DNA of 64,000 nucleotides from Larkinella soli (GCF_003703975.1 NZ_QTJY01000015.1:62001-126000), one strand, 5' to 3'. Positions 42,832 through 52,329 are shown, counted from the stretch's first letter. Program-made: numbers and translations. The notes: generated by a model not told the origin, from the letters alone.

Positions 42832-45471
42832 ATGAAATCAACTCCTACCACATTGGTATCCTTGAGTAACAAAATCATTTTTGGGGGCGTGATGGCGGTA
42901 GCCATGATTCTGCTGCTGGCTTTACCCGGCCAGGCGCAGATCCGACCCGGTTTCGGTGGCGGACGCATCACGTCCGGCCAGGCGTCGCCGGCCCCGAACG
43001 CTCCCATCGAGATCAATTATAACGATCCGAAAGAATACGAAATCGCCGGACTGAGCGTGACCGGAAACAAGTACCTCGACCCGAACTCCCTGCTGTCGCT
43101 GACCGGCCTGAAGGTGGGCGACAAAATCCGGATTCCGGGGGAAAGCATCAACGGCGCCATCAAGCGGCTGATGAGCCAGGGCCTGCTGGAAGATGTCGAG
43201 GTGCTGGTGACGAAAGTGGAAGGCAACCAGCTCACCCTCAACGTCGCCATCAAGGAACAGCCCCGTCTGTATAAGGTCACCTTCGTCGGTATCAAGAAAT
43301 CCGAGCAGGACGCCCTGAAAGACAAGGTCAAACTGAACCTCGGACGCCTGATCTCCAATACGCTGATCAAGAACACGCAGCTCAGCGTGAAGAAGTACTT
43401 CATCGAAAAAGGCTTCCTGAACACCAAAGTCCAGATCACGACCGTCCCGACCGACAGTACGCGCAACCAGGCCACCATGCGGGTGGCGATCGAGAAAGGG
43501 GACAAGGTCAAGATCAACAACATCGAAATCCGCGGCCGTGAGCAGGTGGAAGAGTCCAGGATCCGTCTGAAAATGAAGGGCACGAAGCAGAAGCGCTTCG
43601 GCCGTTTGTTTACGCCTTCCAAGTTCATTCCCAAGAAGTTCGAGGAAGACAAGCAAAAGGTCATCGAATTCTATAACAAGGAAGGTTTCCGCGACGCGGC
43701 CGTTACTTTCGATTCGGTCTACGCGTACGACAACAGCAGCGTCAACATCGTCATGAACATCGACGAGGGCCGGAAGTACTTTATCCGGTCGATTTCGTGG
43801 GAGGGTAACTACCTTTACACCGACGAGCAGCTGACCGAAGTGCTGGGCCTCAAGAAAGGCGATCTTTACAGTAAGGAAGATATCGAAAAGCGGAAGAACG
43901 GCAATCCGGGCAGTGACCTCAGCTCGGTATACATGGACCGAGGCTACCTGTATTTTAACGCCGACGACGTCATCCGAAGCGTGGAAGGCGACTCCATCGA
44001 CGTCGAGTTCCGGATTTTCGAAGGCAAGCAGGCCACAATCAACCGCATCATCCTGAACGGAAATACCAAGACCAGCGACCACGTCGTGCTTCGTGAAATC
44101 CGAACGCTGCCCGGTCAGAAATTCAGCAAGACCGACATCATCCGGACCCAGCGCGAGCTGGCGACGCTCGGCTATTTCGATCCCGAGAAGATCGGGATCA
44201 ACCCGGTTCCGCAGCCCGACGGTACGGTCGACATCGAATATACCGTCGAGGAAAAACCGAGCGACCAGATCGAGCTTTCCGGCGGCTGGGGTGGATACGT
44301 CGGCTTTGTCGGAACGCTGGGCCTCGTGTTCAACAACTTCTCGGCCCGCAATATTATGAACCTCAAAGCCTGGCGGCCGCTGCCGGCGGGCGACGGCCAG
44401 AAACTGGCGCTGCGGTTCCAGGCCAACGGCCGCCAGTTCCAGACCTACTCCCTGACGTTCACCGAGCCCTGGCTCGGCGGCAAGCGCCCGAACGCCTTCT
44501 CGCTGAGCGTGGCCCGGACGATCTACCGGATCTCCGACTACACGAACCTGTACACCAACCCAACCCGCTACGGGAAGGATTTTATCGGGTCGTACGGCAA
44601 CACGATGATTTCGCTCGGTCTGGGCCGCCGTCTGCGGTTCCCGGACGACTACTTCCAGCTCAGCAATTCGCTGACCTACCAGCGGTACGAGCTGAATAAC
44701 TACGATATCTTCGGGATCGGTCTGCGGAACGGGATCTCCAACAGCATCACGTTCAACACGACGCTGGCCCGAAACAGCATCGACAACCCGCAGTTCCCGC
44801 GGGGCGGTTCGTCCTTCTCGCTGAGCGGTACGCTGACGCCCCCGTATTCGGCCCTGGGCAGCAAGGCGTTCGAATCGACCGTCGAGAACCGCTACAAGTG
44901 GGTCGAATACCACAAATGGATGTTCGACGCGAGCTGGTTCGCCACCGTCACGGGCAAGCTGGTGCTGAACGCCCGGGCCCACATGGGCTTCCTGGGCCGG
45001 TACAGCGCCAAAACCGACTTCAGCCCCTTCGAACGGTTCGTTCTGGGGGGGTCGGGTCTGGCCGGTACGGGGCAGTTCGCTCTGGCGCAGGACATCATCG
45101 GTCTGCGGGGTTATAACGACCGCGACGTCTACACGGGCATGAACGGCATTACGCCGACGGCCCAGGAACGGGCGCGGGGCGGTCTGGCCTTCAGCAAATA
45201 CATCATGGAGCTTCGTTACCCGGTATCGCTCAACCCGTCGGCCACGATCTTCGTGCTGGGCTTCCTCGAAGCCGGGAACAACTGGGGGAGTTTCAGCAAC
45301 TTCAATCCCTTCGATCTGAAGCGCTCCGTCGGCGCGGGGGCCAGGATCTTCATGCCGGCTTTCGGTCTGATCGGGATCGACTACGGATATGGCTTCGACC
45401 GGATGCCGGGTGCCCAGCGTCCGGGACCGGGTGGGCAGTTCCACTTCACCATCGGGCAGCAAATCAGATAA
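42832..45471 (+). CDS. bamA: outer-membrane protein assembly factor BamA
   Basis: An 879-residue Omp85 protein. A signal peptide (FGGVMAVAMILLLALPGQAQ) is followed by repeated POTRA domains across about 60-480, for example SVTGNKYLDPNSLLSLTGLKVGD and ILNGNTKTSDHVVLREIRTLPG. The barrel starts near LSGGWGGYVGFVGTLGLVFNN and the lid-locking motif region includes FVLGGSGL and LRGY. It inserts beta-barrel proteins into the outer membrane. The chaperone genes ompH and ompH follow. No BamD-type gene is in the window. Confidence 0.95.
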   Translation: MKSTPTTLVSLSNKIIFGGVMAVAMILLLALPGQAQIRPGFGGGRITSGQASPAPNAPIEINYNDPKEYEIAGLSVTGNKYLDPNSLLSLTGLKVGDKIRIPGESINGAIKRLMSQGLLEDVEVLVTKVEGNQLTLNVAIKEQPRLYKVTFVGIKKSEQDALKDKVKLNLGRLISNTLIKNTQLSVKKYFIEKGFLNTKVQITTVPTDSTRNQATMRVAIEKGDKVKINNIEIRGREQVEESRIRLKMKGTKQKRFGRLFTPSKFIPKKFEEDKQKVIEFYNKEGFRDAAVTFDSVYAYDNSSVNIVMNIDEGRKYFIRSISWEGNYLYTDEQLTEVLGLKKGDLYSKEDIEKRKNGNPGSDLSSVYMDRGYLYFNADDVIRSVEGDSIDVEFRIFEGKQATINRIILNGNTKTSDHVVLREIRTLPGQKFSKTDIIRTQRELATLGYFDPEKIGINPVPQPDGTVDIEYTVEEKPSDQIELSGGWGGYVGFVGTLGLVFNNFSARNIMNLKAWRPLPAGDGQKLALRFQANGRQFQTYSLTFTEPWLGGKRPNAFSLSVARTIYRISDYTNLYTNPTRYGKDFIGSYGNTMISLGLGRRLRFPDDYFQLSNSLTYQRYELNNYDIFGIGLRNGISNSITFNTTLARNSIDNPQFPRGGSSFSLSGTLTPPYSALGSKAFESTVENRYKWVEYHKWMFDASWFATVTGKLVLNARAHMGFLGRYSAKTDFSPFERFVLGGSGLAGTGQFALAQDIIGLRGYNDRDVYTGMNGITPTAQERARGGLAFSKYIMELRYPVSLNPSATIFVLGFLEAGNNWGSFSNFNPFDLKRSVGAGARIFMPAFGLIGIDYGYGFDRMPGAQRPGPGGQFHFTIGQQIR

Positions 45472-45523
45472 GAAACCGGCCGGTCTGACGTTTGAAAACT
45501 ATTGAACGTCAGCAAAAAATGTC

Positions 45524-46162
45524 ATGAAAAAAGGAGTAATTTTTGTAACTTTGCTTTTCTTTTCGGCGCTTGGACCCGTTCAGGCTCAGAAGTTTGGTTA
45601 CGTCGATTCGGAATTCATTACCAGCAAGATGCCTGACTACCAGAAGGCGCTGACCGAAATCGACAAGTTTGCCGACAAGTGGTCGAAAGACATTCAGGAC
45701 AAGTACACGGAGATTGATAAGTTGCAGAAAACCTATCAGGCCGAGGAAATCCTGCTGACGGAGGATATGAAGCGGGACAGACTGCGGATTATCAGCGAAA
45801 AAGAACGGGAGGCCCGGGAATACAACAACAAGGTGTTCGGTTACGAGGGGATGTTGTTCCAGAAAAAGAAAGAGTTGATGAAGCCGGTCACCGAGACGGT
45901 GATGCGGGCCATCGATAAGATTGCCGCCCAGAAACGACTCGATTTCGTATTCGATAAAGCCAGCGAGGGCGTGGTGATGCTTTACACCAACCCGCGGCAT
46001 GATTATACGGATTACGTTCTGGAGGAACTCGGGCTGGCAAACGATCAGAAGAACGGGAAAACGGCCGCCGTCGATGCGGCCGGCACGCCGGCGGAACCGG
46101 AATTAAACCCGGCAGGTCCGTCCAGGTCTAATGCAAGCAAACCAACAAAACAACCAAAATAA
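45524..46162 (+). CDS. OmpH/Skp-family periplasmic chaperone (first)
   Basis: A 212-residue OmpH/Skp-like protein. Signal peptide ends at QAQ; the mature part starts KFGYVDSEFITSKMPDYQKALTEID, followed by a long charged coiled coil and the family's end motif YVLEELGL. A Pro/Ala/Lys-rich tail follows from about residue 175. Skp-like trimers carry unfolded outer-membrane proteins to the Bam complex. 52 bp after bamA, 9 bp before the second copy. Confidence 0.85.
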   Translation: MKKGVIFVTLLFFSALGPVQAQKFGYVDSEFITSKMPDYQKALTEIDKFADKWSKDIQDKYTEIDKLQKTYQAEEILLTEDMKRDRLRIISEKEREAREYNNKVFGYEGMLFQKKKELMKPVTETVMRAIDKIAAQKRLDFVFDKASEGVVMLYTNPRHDYTDYVLEELGLANDQKNGKTAAVDAAGTPAEPELNPAGPSRSNASKPTKQPK

Positions 46163-46171
46163 CAAGTTCGA

Positions 46172-46819
46172 ATGAAAAATAAACTCATTGCACTGGCAGC
46201 AGCTCTGCTATTGGGTAGTAGCCAGGTGTGGGCGCAGGCACAGCAACCGGCCACCCCGGCGGCTGCAGTAGCTTCTGTGAAGATTGGTTATACGAATATG
46301 GAGTACATCCTGCAGAATATGCCGGAATTCAAAGATATTCAGAACCAGATTACCATCCAGCGCACGCAGCTGGAGAATAACTTCAAGACGATGTCGAAGG
46401 AGTTTGAAGACAAACTGGCCGCTTACGAGAAAGGACAGGGCCAGATGTCGGAGGTGATCAAAGCCGATAAGGAGAAGGAACTGCAGGGTCTGCAGCAGCG
46501 CATTCAGGAGTTCCAGCAGAACTCCAGTGTCACCCTCCAGACCAAATACAACCAGCTGGTCAACCCGGTGATGGAGAAAATCCAGAAGAACATCGACGCC
46601 GTTGCCAAAGAAAGCGGTTATACCTACGTGTTTAACCTCGACGCCGGTGCCGGTACGATTCCTATTCTGCTGTACGCTCCGGAAGACAATAACATTACGG
46701 ATCTGGTATTCCGGAAAATGGGTGTAAACCCGCCGTCGAAGCAGGCCGCTGCCCAGCCGAACGCCAATCAGGCCAAGCCGGCTCCGCAGCAGAATGCTGC
46801 CGCTCCGAAAAAGAACTGA
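46172..46819 (+). CDS. OmpH/Skp-family periplasmic chaperone (second)
   Basis: A 215-residue paralogue of the preceding protein. Signal peptide LLLGSSQVWAQ; mature start KIGYTNMEYILQNMPEFKDIQNQI; helical arms in which Gln and Glu dominate; C-terminal FRKMGVNPP followed by a Pro/Ala/Gln tail of about 30 residues. Tandem OmpH genes after bamA are usual in Bacteroidota. A terminator follows, ending the cluster. Confidence 0.88.
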   Translation: MKNKLIALAAALLLGSSQVWAQAQQPATPAAAVASVKIGYTNMEYILQNMPEFKDIQNQITIQRTQLENNFKTMSKEFEDKLAAYEKGQGQMSEVIKADKEKELQGLQQRIQEFQQNSSVTLQTKYNQLVNPVMEKIQKNIDAVAKESGYTYVFNLDAGAGTIPILLYAPEDNNITDLVFRKMGVNPPSKQAAAQPNANQAKPAPQQNAAAPKKN

Positions 46820-46840
46820 TCTGACGTATAAGTACCTTCG

Positions 46841-46874
46841 AAAGCCGCTCCAATCGGAGCGGCTTTTCGTTTTT
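46841..46874 (+). terminator. rho-independent terminator of the bam-ompH cluster
   Basis: Stem AAAGCCGCTCC / GGAGCGGCTTT with a 4-nt loop AATC, then TTTTCGTTTTT, 21 bp after the stop of the second ompH. Confidence 0.92.
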
Positions 46875-46917
46875 CTGCCCCGGAAGCGATTCGGAAAGGT
46901 AAACCTATTATGACAAG

Positions 46918-46948
46918 TTTGTATTAAATAAGTACAATTCTATATTTT
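46918..46948 (+). promoter_or_regulatory. probable promoter for the repeat protein gene
   Basis: TTTG (46918-46921), 19-bp spacer, TATATTTT (46941-46948), one base from TAnnTTTG. The AT-rich leader to the ATG at 47051 is about 100 bp. Confidence 0.5.
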
Positions 46949-47050
46949 TATTTGTTATCGCTGAATCAATTTTACCGATGTTTTTCTTCCGCCTAAAATG
47001 TATCTATTAATTTTACGTTACACTTAAAACCATCGGTGGGACAATTTATT

Positions 47051-48661
47051 ATGTACCAAAAGATAGGGAGCATTGTTGCCTTTGTACTGTTCTTAACCAG
47101 ATTGACATGTGTTGCTCAGGAATCCAGGTCCCTTCAAATCGTCCTACCCCAGCAGCCGAACTGGAACGTTGTGCCTGAGGGCCATACGATCGACGTCACG
47201 CTGAAAGTGACCGGTACCCGGTCCGACTCGATTACCTATTTTATCGAACAGGGGCAGATGGAGGGCATGGCGCTCGACTCCACCGGTCATTTCCGCTGGA
47301 CGCCCGGCTTCGACATTGCCGACCGGATTACGACGGTAAAGACCATTCCGGTGATTTTCGGAGCCCGGACCCGGCAGGGCGAAACCACTACTCAATCGGT
47401 CGATTTCAGGGTGCAGCATGTCAACCGGCCCCCGGTCATCGGTGATCTGCGGCCTTTTTACGTTCGCTATAAAACGCAGAATATTTATAAAATGGACGGT
47501 AATGTCGTTCGCGACGAAGATAACGACCCGCTCGTTTTCATTCCCATTACCGACCAGATGCCGGAAGGCTCCAGACTGTCCGCACAGGGTGAACTGACCT
47601 GGCAATTGTCTCTGAACCAGTTCAATCTGCTGAAGAACAACAAGTCACAGTACATCGAATTCTGGGTGGAAGACCAGCCCGCCAAATCCCGTACCAAAGG
47701 ACGGTTGAAAGTCGAGGTAACGCAGATGGATCTGCCGCCCGAAATTGCCGTCGTGCCGGAAGACCCGCGCATCCGGATCAAGGAAAATGCCACTGTAAAT
47801 CTTAAATTTTACCTGAGCGACCCAAACGGTGACGATGACCTGACGACCTTCGACTTTCTGTCCGAAAGCCAGGATGTACCGAAAAGCTCCCTCAGAAAGA
47901 ACGCCCCGACCAACTACGAATTCATCTGGAAGCCGGGGTATGATTTCGTCAAGGATCCGTATGACTCGCTGGCGTTCCAGATCGTGTTTTTTACGCTCGA
48001 CAAGGCCCAGAACCGTGCCGAGCGCCGGGTGAATTTTACGGTGTACAATGCCGTCAACGAGGGAGAAAAGGACCGTTATTATTACATCCAGTACCGCCAG
48101 GCGATGGTCAATGCCTGGAACCTGCTGGAGCAGTTGGGCGAGAAAGAGGAGGAACTGAAGAGAAGTTACCGGAAAGCGAAAAAGGGCAAGCGCAATCGCT
48201 CCGTCGCCAATGCCTCGCTGGGGGCCGTCACAGGCGTTACCCCGGCCATTACCTCGGCCAAATCGAGCCCCAGCGCCCAGCAGAATCAGCGGTTGATTTC
48301 GGCCATCGGCGGAACGGCCGTCATGACGATGGGCACCCTGGAAGCGACCGAAGTTATCGGAAAGTCGATGAAGGACCTGCTCGACCGCTTCAACTACGTC
48401 ATGAGCAAAAAGAGCGAACTTCAGAACAAGGGCGACGTATTCGCCCGGGAATTTGCATTGAAAGCCACCCGCCGGAATCCGGACTTTATTAAAAAGCTGG
48501 ATGATTTCCGGTCGTCGATGAGCCTTTCCGGTCTGGTGGCGCTGGAACTGGATGCCGGCTGGGAAAGTAAGAAGGAGGCCACCGACAAGGCCCTGAAACG
48601 GACTTTCAAAGACTTTACGCCCCTGGAGGAAAATGAAGCCGCAAGCCTGAACCGGCCCTGA
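47051..48661 (+). CDS. secreted protein with cadherin/Ig-like repeats and a helical C-terminal half
   Basis: A 536-residue protein. Signal peptide (IGSIVAFVLFLTRLTCVAQ) and then three beta-sandwich-like segments: about 30-125, 130-225 (NRPPVIGDLRP, VVRDEDNDPLVF) and 230-335 (LPPEIAVVPEDPR, SDPNGDDDLTTF), recalling cadherin-like and putative-Ig modules that bind Ca2+. From residue 345 the protein becomes helical and basic (LGEKEEELKRSYRKAKKGKRNR) with a glycine/alanine hydrophobic stretch. No enzyme motif is seen; a structural or surface role is likely. Family not recognised. Confidence 0.6.
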   Translation: MYQKIGSIVAFVLFLTRLTCVAQESRSLQIVLPQQPNWNVVPEGHTIDVTLKVTGTRSDSITYFIEQGQMEGMALDSTGHFRWTPGFDIADRITTVKTIPVIFGARTRQGETTTQSVDFRVQHVNRPPVIGDLRPFYVRYKTQNIYKMDGNVVRDEDNDPLVFIPITDQMPEGSRLSAQGELTWQLSLNQFNLLKNNKSQYIEFWVEDQPAKSRTKGRLKVEVTQMDLPPEIAVVPEDPRIRIKENATVNLKFYLSDPNGDDDLTTFDFLSESQDVPKSSLRKNAPTNYEFIWKPGYDFVKDPYDSLAFQIVFFTLDKAQNRAERRVNFTVYNAVNEGEKDRYYYIQYRQAMVNAWNLLEQLGEKEEELKRSYRKAKKGKRNRSVANASLGAVTGVTPAITSAKSSPSAQQNQRLISAIGGTAVMTMGTLEATEVIGKSMKDLLDRFNYVMSKKSELQNKGDVFAREFALKATRRNPDFIKKLDDFRSSMSLSGLVALELDAGWESKKEATDKALKRTFKDFTPLEENEAASLNRP

Positions 48662-48680
48662 ACCGATTCCTTACCGGCAT

Positions 48681-48715
48681 AAAAAACCGCCCTGGTAAGC
48701 CAGGGCGGTTTTTTG
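48681..48715. terminator. bidirectional rho-independent terminator
   Basis: A6 - ACCGCCCTGG - TAAG - CCAGGGCGGT - T5 between convergent genes; it serves the repeat protein gene and lspA. Confidence 0.92.
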
Positions 48716-48716
48716 T

Positions 48717-49520
48717 TCAGGAGAGATTGCCTTCTTCCGGGGTTCGGGGGCGATGGACGGCCTCCGGATCGTTCGATGACTGCAAAACGGGTGGTGTCTC
48801 CGGTTCCTCCGTACTGCCCGGGCTGCGTTTCCGGTCCTCATGAGCAGTCTCGTCGGTCGAGGCTTCCAGTTCGGCCGCCGGCAAAACGGATGCGTCGGTC
48901 GGCGAGGGGTCTTCGGGCAGCAGGACGTCTTCTTCAGGCTGTTCACGGAAGAAGCGACGCTGGAAGAACAGGATGATGCAGACGCCGACAAAAATACACG
49001 AGTCGGCGATGTTGAAGATGGGGGTGGAGTAATACTGACCTCCCCAGACCGGAACCCAGTCGGGCAGGAACCCTTCCCAGACATCGACGAAGATCATATC
49101 GATCACCTGGCCGTGAAACCAGGGGGTGGTAGAGCCATAGGGGGCATTGTCGAGCAGAACGCCGTAGAAGGTGCTGTCGATGACGTTGCCGACAGCTCCG
49201 GCCAGAATCATGGCCATGGCCCACAATAGCCCGTTGGGAGCCCCGCGATGCGCCAGATGTACCAGGTACCAGCCGATCCCGGCCATGGCCACCAGCCGGA
49301 AAAGACTCAGAAGCAGTTTCCCATATTCATGCCCGAGCTGCATGCCGAAGGCCATACCCGGGTTCAGAACGTAATGCAGTTTCAGCCAGTCGCCGATCAG
49401 CCGGATCTGCCCGGCAAACCCCGGTTCCATGTTAAAATGGACCAGCAGTTTAACGGCCTGATCGAGGATAATCAACGCCAGAGCGAAGAGGAAAAACTTC
49501 AGCGGGCTTTTTTTCACCAT
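48717..49520 (-). CDS. lspA: lipoprotein signal peptidase II with long acidic tail
   Basis: A 267-residue aspartic peptidase. The first about 185 residues hold four membrane helices with the catalytic pair: Asp in GAVGNVIDSTFYG and Asp in FNIADSCIFVG. It also shows LDQAVKLLVH near the start and NPGMAFG. It cleaves the signal of prolipoproteins after lipidation, a function needed by the many lipoproteins encoded in this window. Residues 190-267 form a Glu/Pro/Ser-rich hydrophilic tail not needed for catalysis in typical LspA (about 160-210 residues); its role is unknown. Confidence 0.92.
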   Translation of the reverse strand: MVKKSPLKFFLFALALIILDQAVKLLVHFNMEPGFAGQIRLIGDWLKLHYVLNPGMAFGMQLGHEYGKLLLSLFRLVAMAGIGWYLVHLAHRGAPNGLLWAMAMILAGAVGNVIDSTFYGVLLDNAPYGSTTPWFHGQVIDMIFVDVWEGFLPDWVPVWGGQYYSTPIFNIADSCIFVGVCIILFFQRRFFREQPEEDVLLPEDPSPTDASVLPAAELEASTDETAHEDRKRSPGSTEEPETPPVLQSSNDPEAVHRPRTPEEGNLS

Positions 49521-49595
49521 GACTCAAAAAATAAAATCACCCGGGTGGTCCGTGTCGGCCAGCGACCAGCCGGGTGAAAGTTCGGGAGTTTATGT

Positions 49596-49662
49596 GTTTA
49601 AGGGTTGAGAAGTCGATGAAGGAAAAGAACGCTTTAACTCCCCAACTCCTCGACCCTTAAAT
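49596..49662. repeat. intergenic inverted repeat
   Basis: TTTAAGGGTTGAGAAGT (49597-49613) is inverted with two mismatches at 49645-49661, separated by 31 bp. It lies between proline dehydrogenase and lspA, both minus strand. It resembles part of the perfect palindrome at 34770-34815, suggesting a related dispersed family. Confidence 0.5.
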
Positions 49663-49667
49663 TAAAA

Positions 49668-50903
49668 TCACTGTCTGCCGGCATTTTTCCGGCGCTTCAG
49701 TTCGCTTTTTATCAGCCGATATTCACGGCTGCTCTGGCCGGAAATCGATTTGTTCTCTTCAGCCCGGCGGAACAGGTACGGCATGACGGCTTCGACCGGC
49801 CCGTAGGGAACGTACTTGGCTACGTTGTATCCGGCATTAGCCAGGTTATACGAGATGTTGTCGCTCATTCCCAGCAGTTGGGCGAACCAGACGTGCGGGT
49901 CGCCGGGGTTGATTTTCAGTTCCAGCATTTTGCGGATGCAGTACTGAGAGCTGTATTCGTTATGGGTTCCCAGGCAGAAGGAGATCGTGTCGCGGTATTC
50001 GAGACAGAAGTCGATGGCCTGGTTGAAGTCGCGGTCGGTTTCCTCCTTCGTAGGGTGGATCGGGTCCTGGTATTCGCCTTCGTGGGCCCGGATGCGTTCT
50101 TTTTCGATATAGGCACCCCGAACCAGTTTGACGCCCAGGTAGTACCCCTTTTTCCGGGCGGTTTCGGTGGCCTTCTTCAGGTTCTCGAAGCTGTCCCAGC
50201 GATACATCTGGTAGGTGTTATAAACGATGCACTGGTGATGGTTGTACTTGTCCATCATCTCATAGGTCAGCTCGTCGATGGTTTCCTGAATCCAGCTTTC
50301 CTCGGCATCCACGAAAATCCGGACGTTCCGTTCACAGGCATGGCGGCAGAGCGCATCGACCCGTTGACGAACGCGGTCGTAAGCGGCCTGCTCCTCTTCG
50401 GTCAGCGTCTCACCGCTCTGCACTTTTTCGAGCAGTTCGGTCGAGGCAATACCGGTGATTTTAAAAACGGAAAAAGGAATGTCTTTGGACTCGCCGGCCC
50501 GGTCGATGGTTCTCAGGATTTCCTGAACAGTTTCGTCGAAGCACTTTTCGTTGTCCTCTCCTTCCACGGAATAATCCAAAATCGTTCCGATATTACCGTC
50601 GTGCAGTTTCTGGATCGTTTTTTCGCAATCCCGGATGGTTTCGCCCCCGCAGAATTGTTCAAAAATGGTGCTCTTGATGAGTTTTTTTACAGGAAGTTGA
50701 AGCTTAAGTGCCAGTTTTATAAAAAAAGTACCTAAATTTACCACCCAGCCTCGATTCATCAACGCAAACAACCAATACGTTTTCAGAAGTTTCCCGTTGG
50801 ACTGGGAGGAGAAGGCAATCGACGTGTCTTCAAACGAGACGGGCTTAATCGAATTTGCCCGTTTGACGGTCGTTGGCATAGAAGATTTACTTCGGTTTGA
50901 CAT
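49668..50903 (-). CDS. proline dehydrogenase
   Basis: A 411-residue FAD-dependent dehydrogenase oxidising L-proline to pyrroline-5-carboxylate. Family motifs of the beta/alpha barrel: VFKITGIAS, RIFVDAEESWIQ, VYNTYQMYRWD, LGVKLVRGAYIEKER (FAD/substrate loop) and LGTHNEYSSQY. Unlike E. coli PutA it is monofunctional, with no DNA-binding or P5C dehydrogenase domain. The frame opens with GTG at 50921, but the ATG at 50903 (MSNRSKSS) is the better start. It is divergent from DAHP synthase. Confidence 0.92.
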   Translation of the reverse strand: MSNRSKSSMPTTVKRANSIKPVSFEDTSIAFSSQSNGKLLKTYWLFALMNRGWVVNLGTFFIKLALKLQLPVKKLIKSTIFEQFCGGETIRDCEKTIQKLHDGNIGTILDYSVEGEDNEKCFDETVQEILRTIDRAGESKDIPFSVFKITGIASTELLEKVQSGETLTEEEQAAYDRVRQRVDALCRHACERNVRIFVDAEESWIQETIDELTYEMMDKYNHHQCIVYNTYQMYRWDSFENLKKATETARKKGYYLGVKLVRGAYIEKERIRAHEGEYQDPIHPTKEETDRDFNQAIDFCLEYRDTISFCLGTHNEYSSQYCIRKMLELKINPGDPHVWFAQLLGMSDNISYNLANAGYNVAKYVPYGPVEAVMPYLFRRAEENKSISGQSSREYRLIKSELKRRKNAGRQ

Positions 50904-51123
50904 AGTCACTGTCTTATGCACCGACTTGTGACCCGAAAGTTAAAACTAGTTTTCGGGATTCCTAACAACAACACTAAACTACTTTTTCCGTGTGTTTGTT
51001 GCCGATGCAAAATGGGATGCAAAGTTAGCTGAAAAACAGTTAGTTTCCAGCTAATATACAAAAAAAAGTAACCAAATAGTTCCTGTATACTAATAGCAGT
51101 TATCATCTGAATCGAGTACAAGT

Positions 51124-52227
51124 ATGAAGCCAAGTTTAGAAGTCCTGCCGTTAAACAGCTGGATCGATACCAATGGAAAGCCGCTGATTATTGCAGGGCC
51201 GTGCAGCGCGGAAACAGAAGAGCAATTAGTGGAAACGGCCCGCCAGCTGAGCCGGCTGGGCACCGTCCACGCCATTCGTGCCGGCGTCTGGAAGCCCCGG
51301 ACGCGGCCCGGTAGTTTCGAGGGAATGGGGAAAGAAGCCCTGCCCTGGATTCAGCGCGCGAAGGAAGAAACCGGTCTGCCGTTTGCCGTGGAAGTCGCTA
51401 CGCCCGAGCACATCGAACTGGCCCTAAAATATGGCGTCGATATCCTGTGGGTAGGGGCCCGGACGACCGTGAACCCCTTCAACGTTCAGGAGATCGCCGA
51501 TGCCCTGCGCGGAGTCGACGTGCCTGTGCTGGTCAAAAACCCGGTCAACCCGGATCTGGCCCTCTGGATCGGTGCCTTCGAGCGGATCGCCGGCGCCGGC
51601 ATTACCAAACTGGCCGCCATTCATCGGGGCTTCTCCACCGGCGAAGCTTCCAAATACCGCAACATTCCGCTGTGGCAGATGGCGATCGAACTGAAGTCGA
51701 CCTTCCCGGACCTGCCCATCATCGGCGACCCGAGCCACATGGCCGGCAAGCGCGCTTACCTGCAGGAACTGGCCCAGATGGCGATGGATCTCAACTACGA
51801 CGGTCTGATCGTCGAGTCGCACATCGATCCCGACAAGGCGTGGAGCGACGCGGCCCAGCAGCTGACCCCCGCAGCTTTTGGTGAAATGCTTGAGCATCTG
51901 CACATTCGTAACGTGGATTCTCCGAACGTCGACTTTAAAGGCGCCATGGAGCAGATCCGTCAGAAAATCGACAATGTCGACCGGCAGCTGATCGAAGTAC
52001 TGGCCGCCCGGATGGCCCTGGTCGAGAAACTGGCCGAATACAAGAAGGAAAATAACGTGACCATCTTCCAGCCCGACCGCTGGAAAGAAGTCCACGAGTC
52101 CCGCGCCAAGCTGGGCAAAAAAATGGGTCTGTATCCCGAACTCGTGGAAGAGATCTACAAGATCATCCACATGGAGTCGATCCGGAAGCAGACCGAAGTC
52201 ATGAACAGCAACGAGCAGAGCGCCTGA
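51124..52227 (+). CDS. bifunctional DAHP synthase / chorismate mutase
   Basis: A 367-residue enzyme combining two steps of aromatic amino acid synthesis. Residues 1-260 are a KDO8PS-type DAHP synthase barrel: IIAGPCSAETEEQ, KPRTRPGSFEGMG, WVGARTTVNPF and IGDPSHMAGKR. Residues about 275-360 form an AroQ-type chorismate mutase (IRQKIDNVDRQLIEVLAARMALVEKLAEYK, with conserved Arg and Lys). In homologues of this fusion the mutase domain mediates feedback control by prephenate. It has its own transcript, ended by a terminator. 200 bp separate it from divergent proline dehydrogenase; that gap holds no gene but some dyads, for example CCCGAAA at 50932-50938 with TTTCGGG at 50951-50957. Confidence 0.93.
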   Translation: MKPSLEVLPLNSWIDTNGKPLIIAGPCSAETEEQLVETARQLSRLGTVHAIRAGVWKPRTRPGSFEGMGKEALPWIQRAKEETGLPFAVEVATPEHIELALKYGVDILWVGARTTVNPFNVQEIADALRGVDVPVLVKNPVNPDLALWIGAFERIAGAGITKLAAIHRGFSTGEASKYRNIPLWQMAIELKSTFPDLPIIGDPSHMAGKRAYLQELAQMAMDLNYDGLIVESHIDPDKAWSDAAQQLTPAAFGEMLEHLHIRNVDSPNVDFKGAMEQIRQKIDNVDRQLIEVLAARMALVEKLAEYKKENNVTIFQPDRWKEVHESRAKLGKKMGLYPELVEEIYKIIHMESIRKQTEVMNSNEQSA

Positions 52228-52265
52228 CCTGAATCGGGTTCAGCCTTCTGAAGGGATTATGATGC

Positions 52266-52302
52266 AAAACCGGTGAGGGGTCAGGCTCCTCACCGGTTTT
52301 TG
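52266..52302 (+). terminator. rho-independent terminator after DAHP synthase
   Basis: Perfect 13-bp stem AAAACCGGTGAGG / CCTCACCGGTTTT with a 9-nt loop and T-run. A further partial repeat of the stem sequence follows. Confidence 0.9.
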
Positions 52303-52329
52303 GTTTAATAGGGAAACCGGTTTGCCCGT

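Noticed and set aside
42922-45462. 846-codon minus-strand open frame opposite bamA
   Set aside because: Codon-bias shadow; the plus-strand frame has clear POTRA and Omp85 signatures and a signal peptide.
50904-51123. trp-type attenuator or T-box upstream of DAHP synthase
   Set aside because: Dyads exist, but no leader peptide rich in Trp/Phe/Tyr and no T-box sequence was found.
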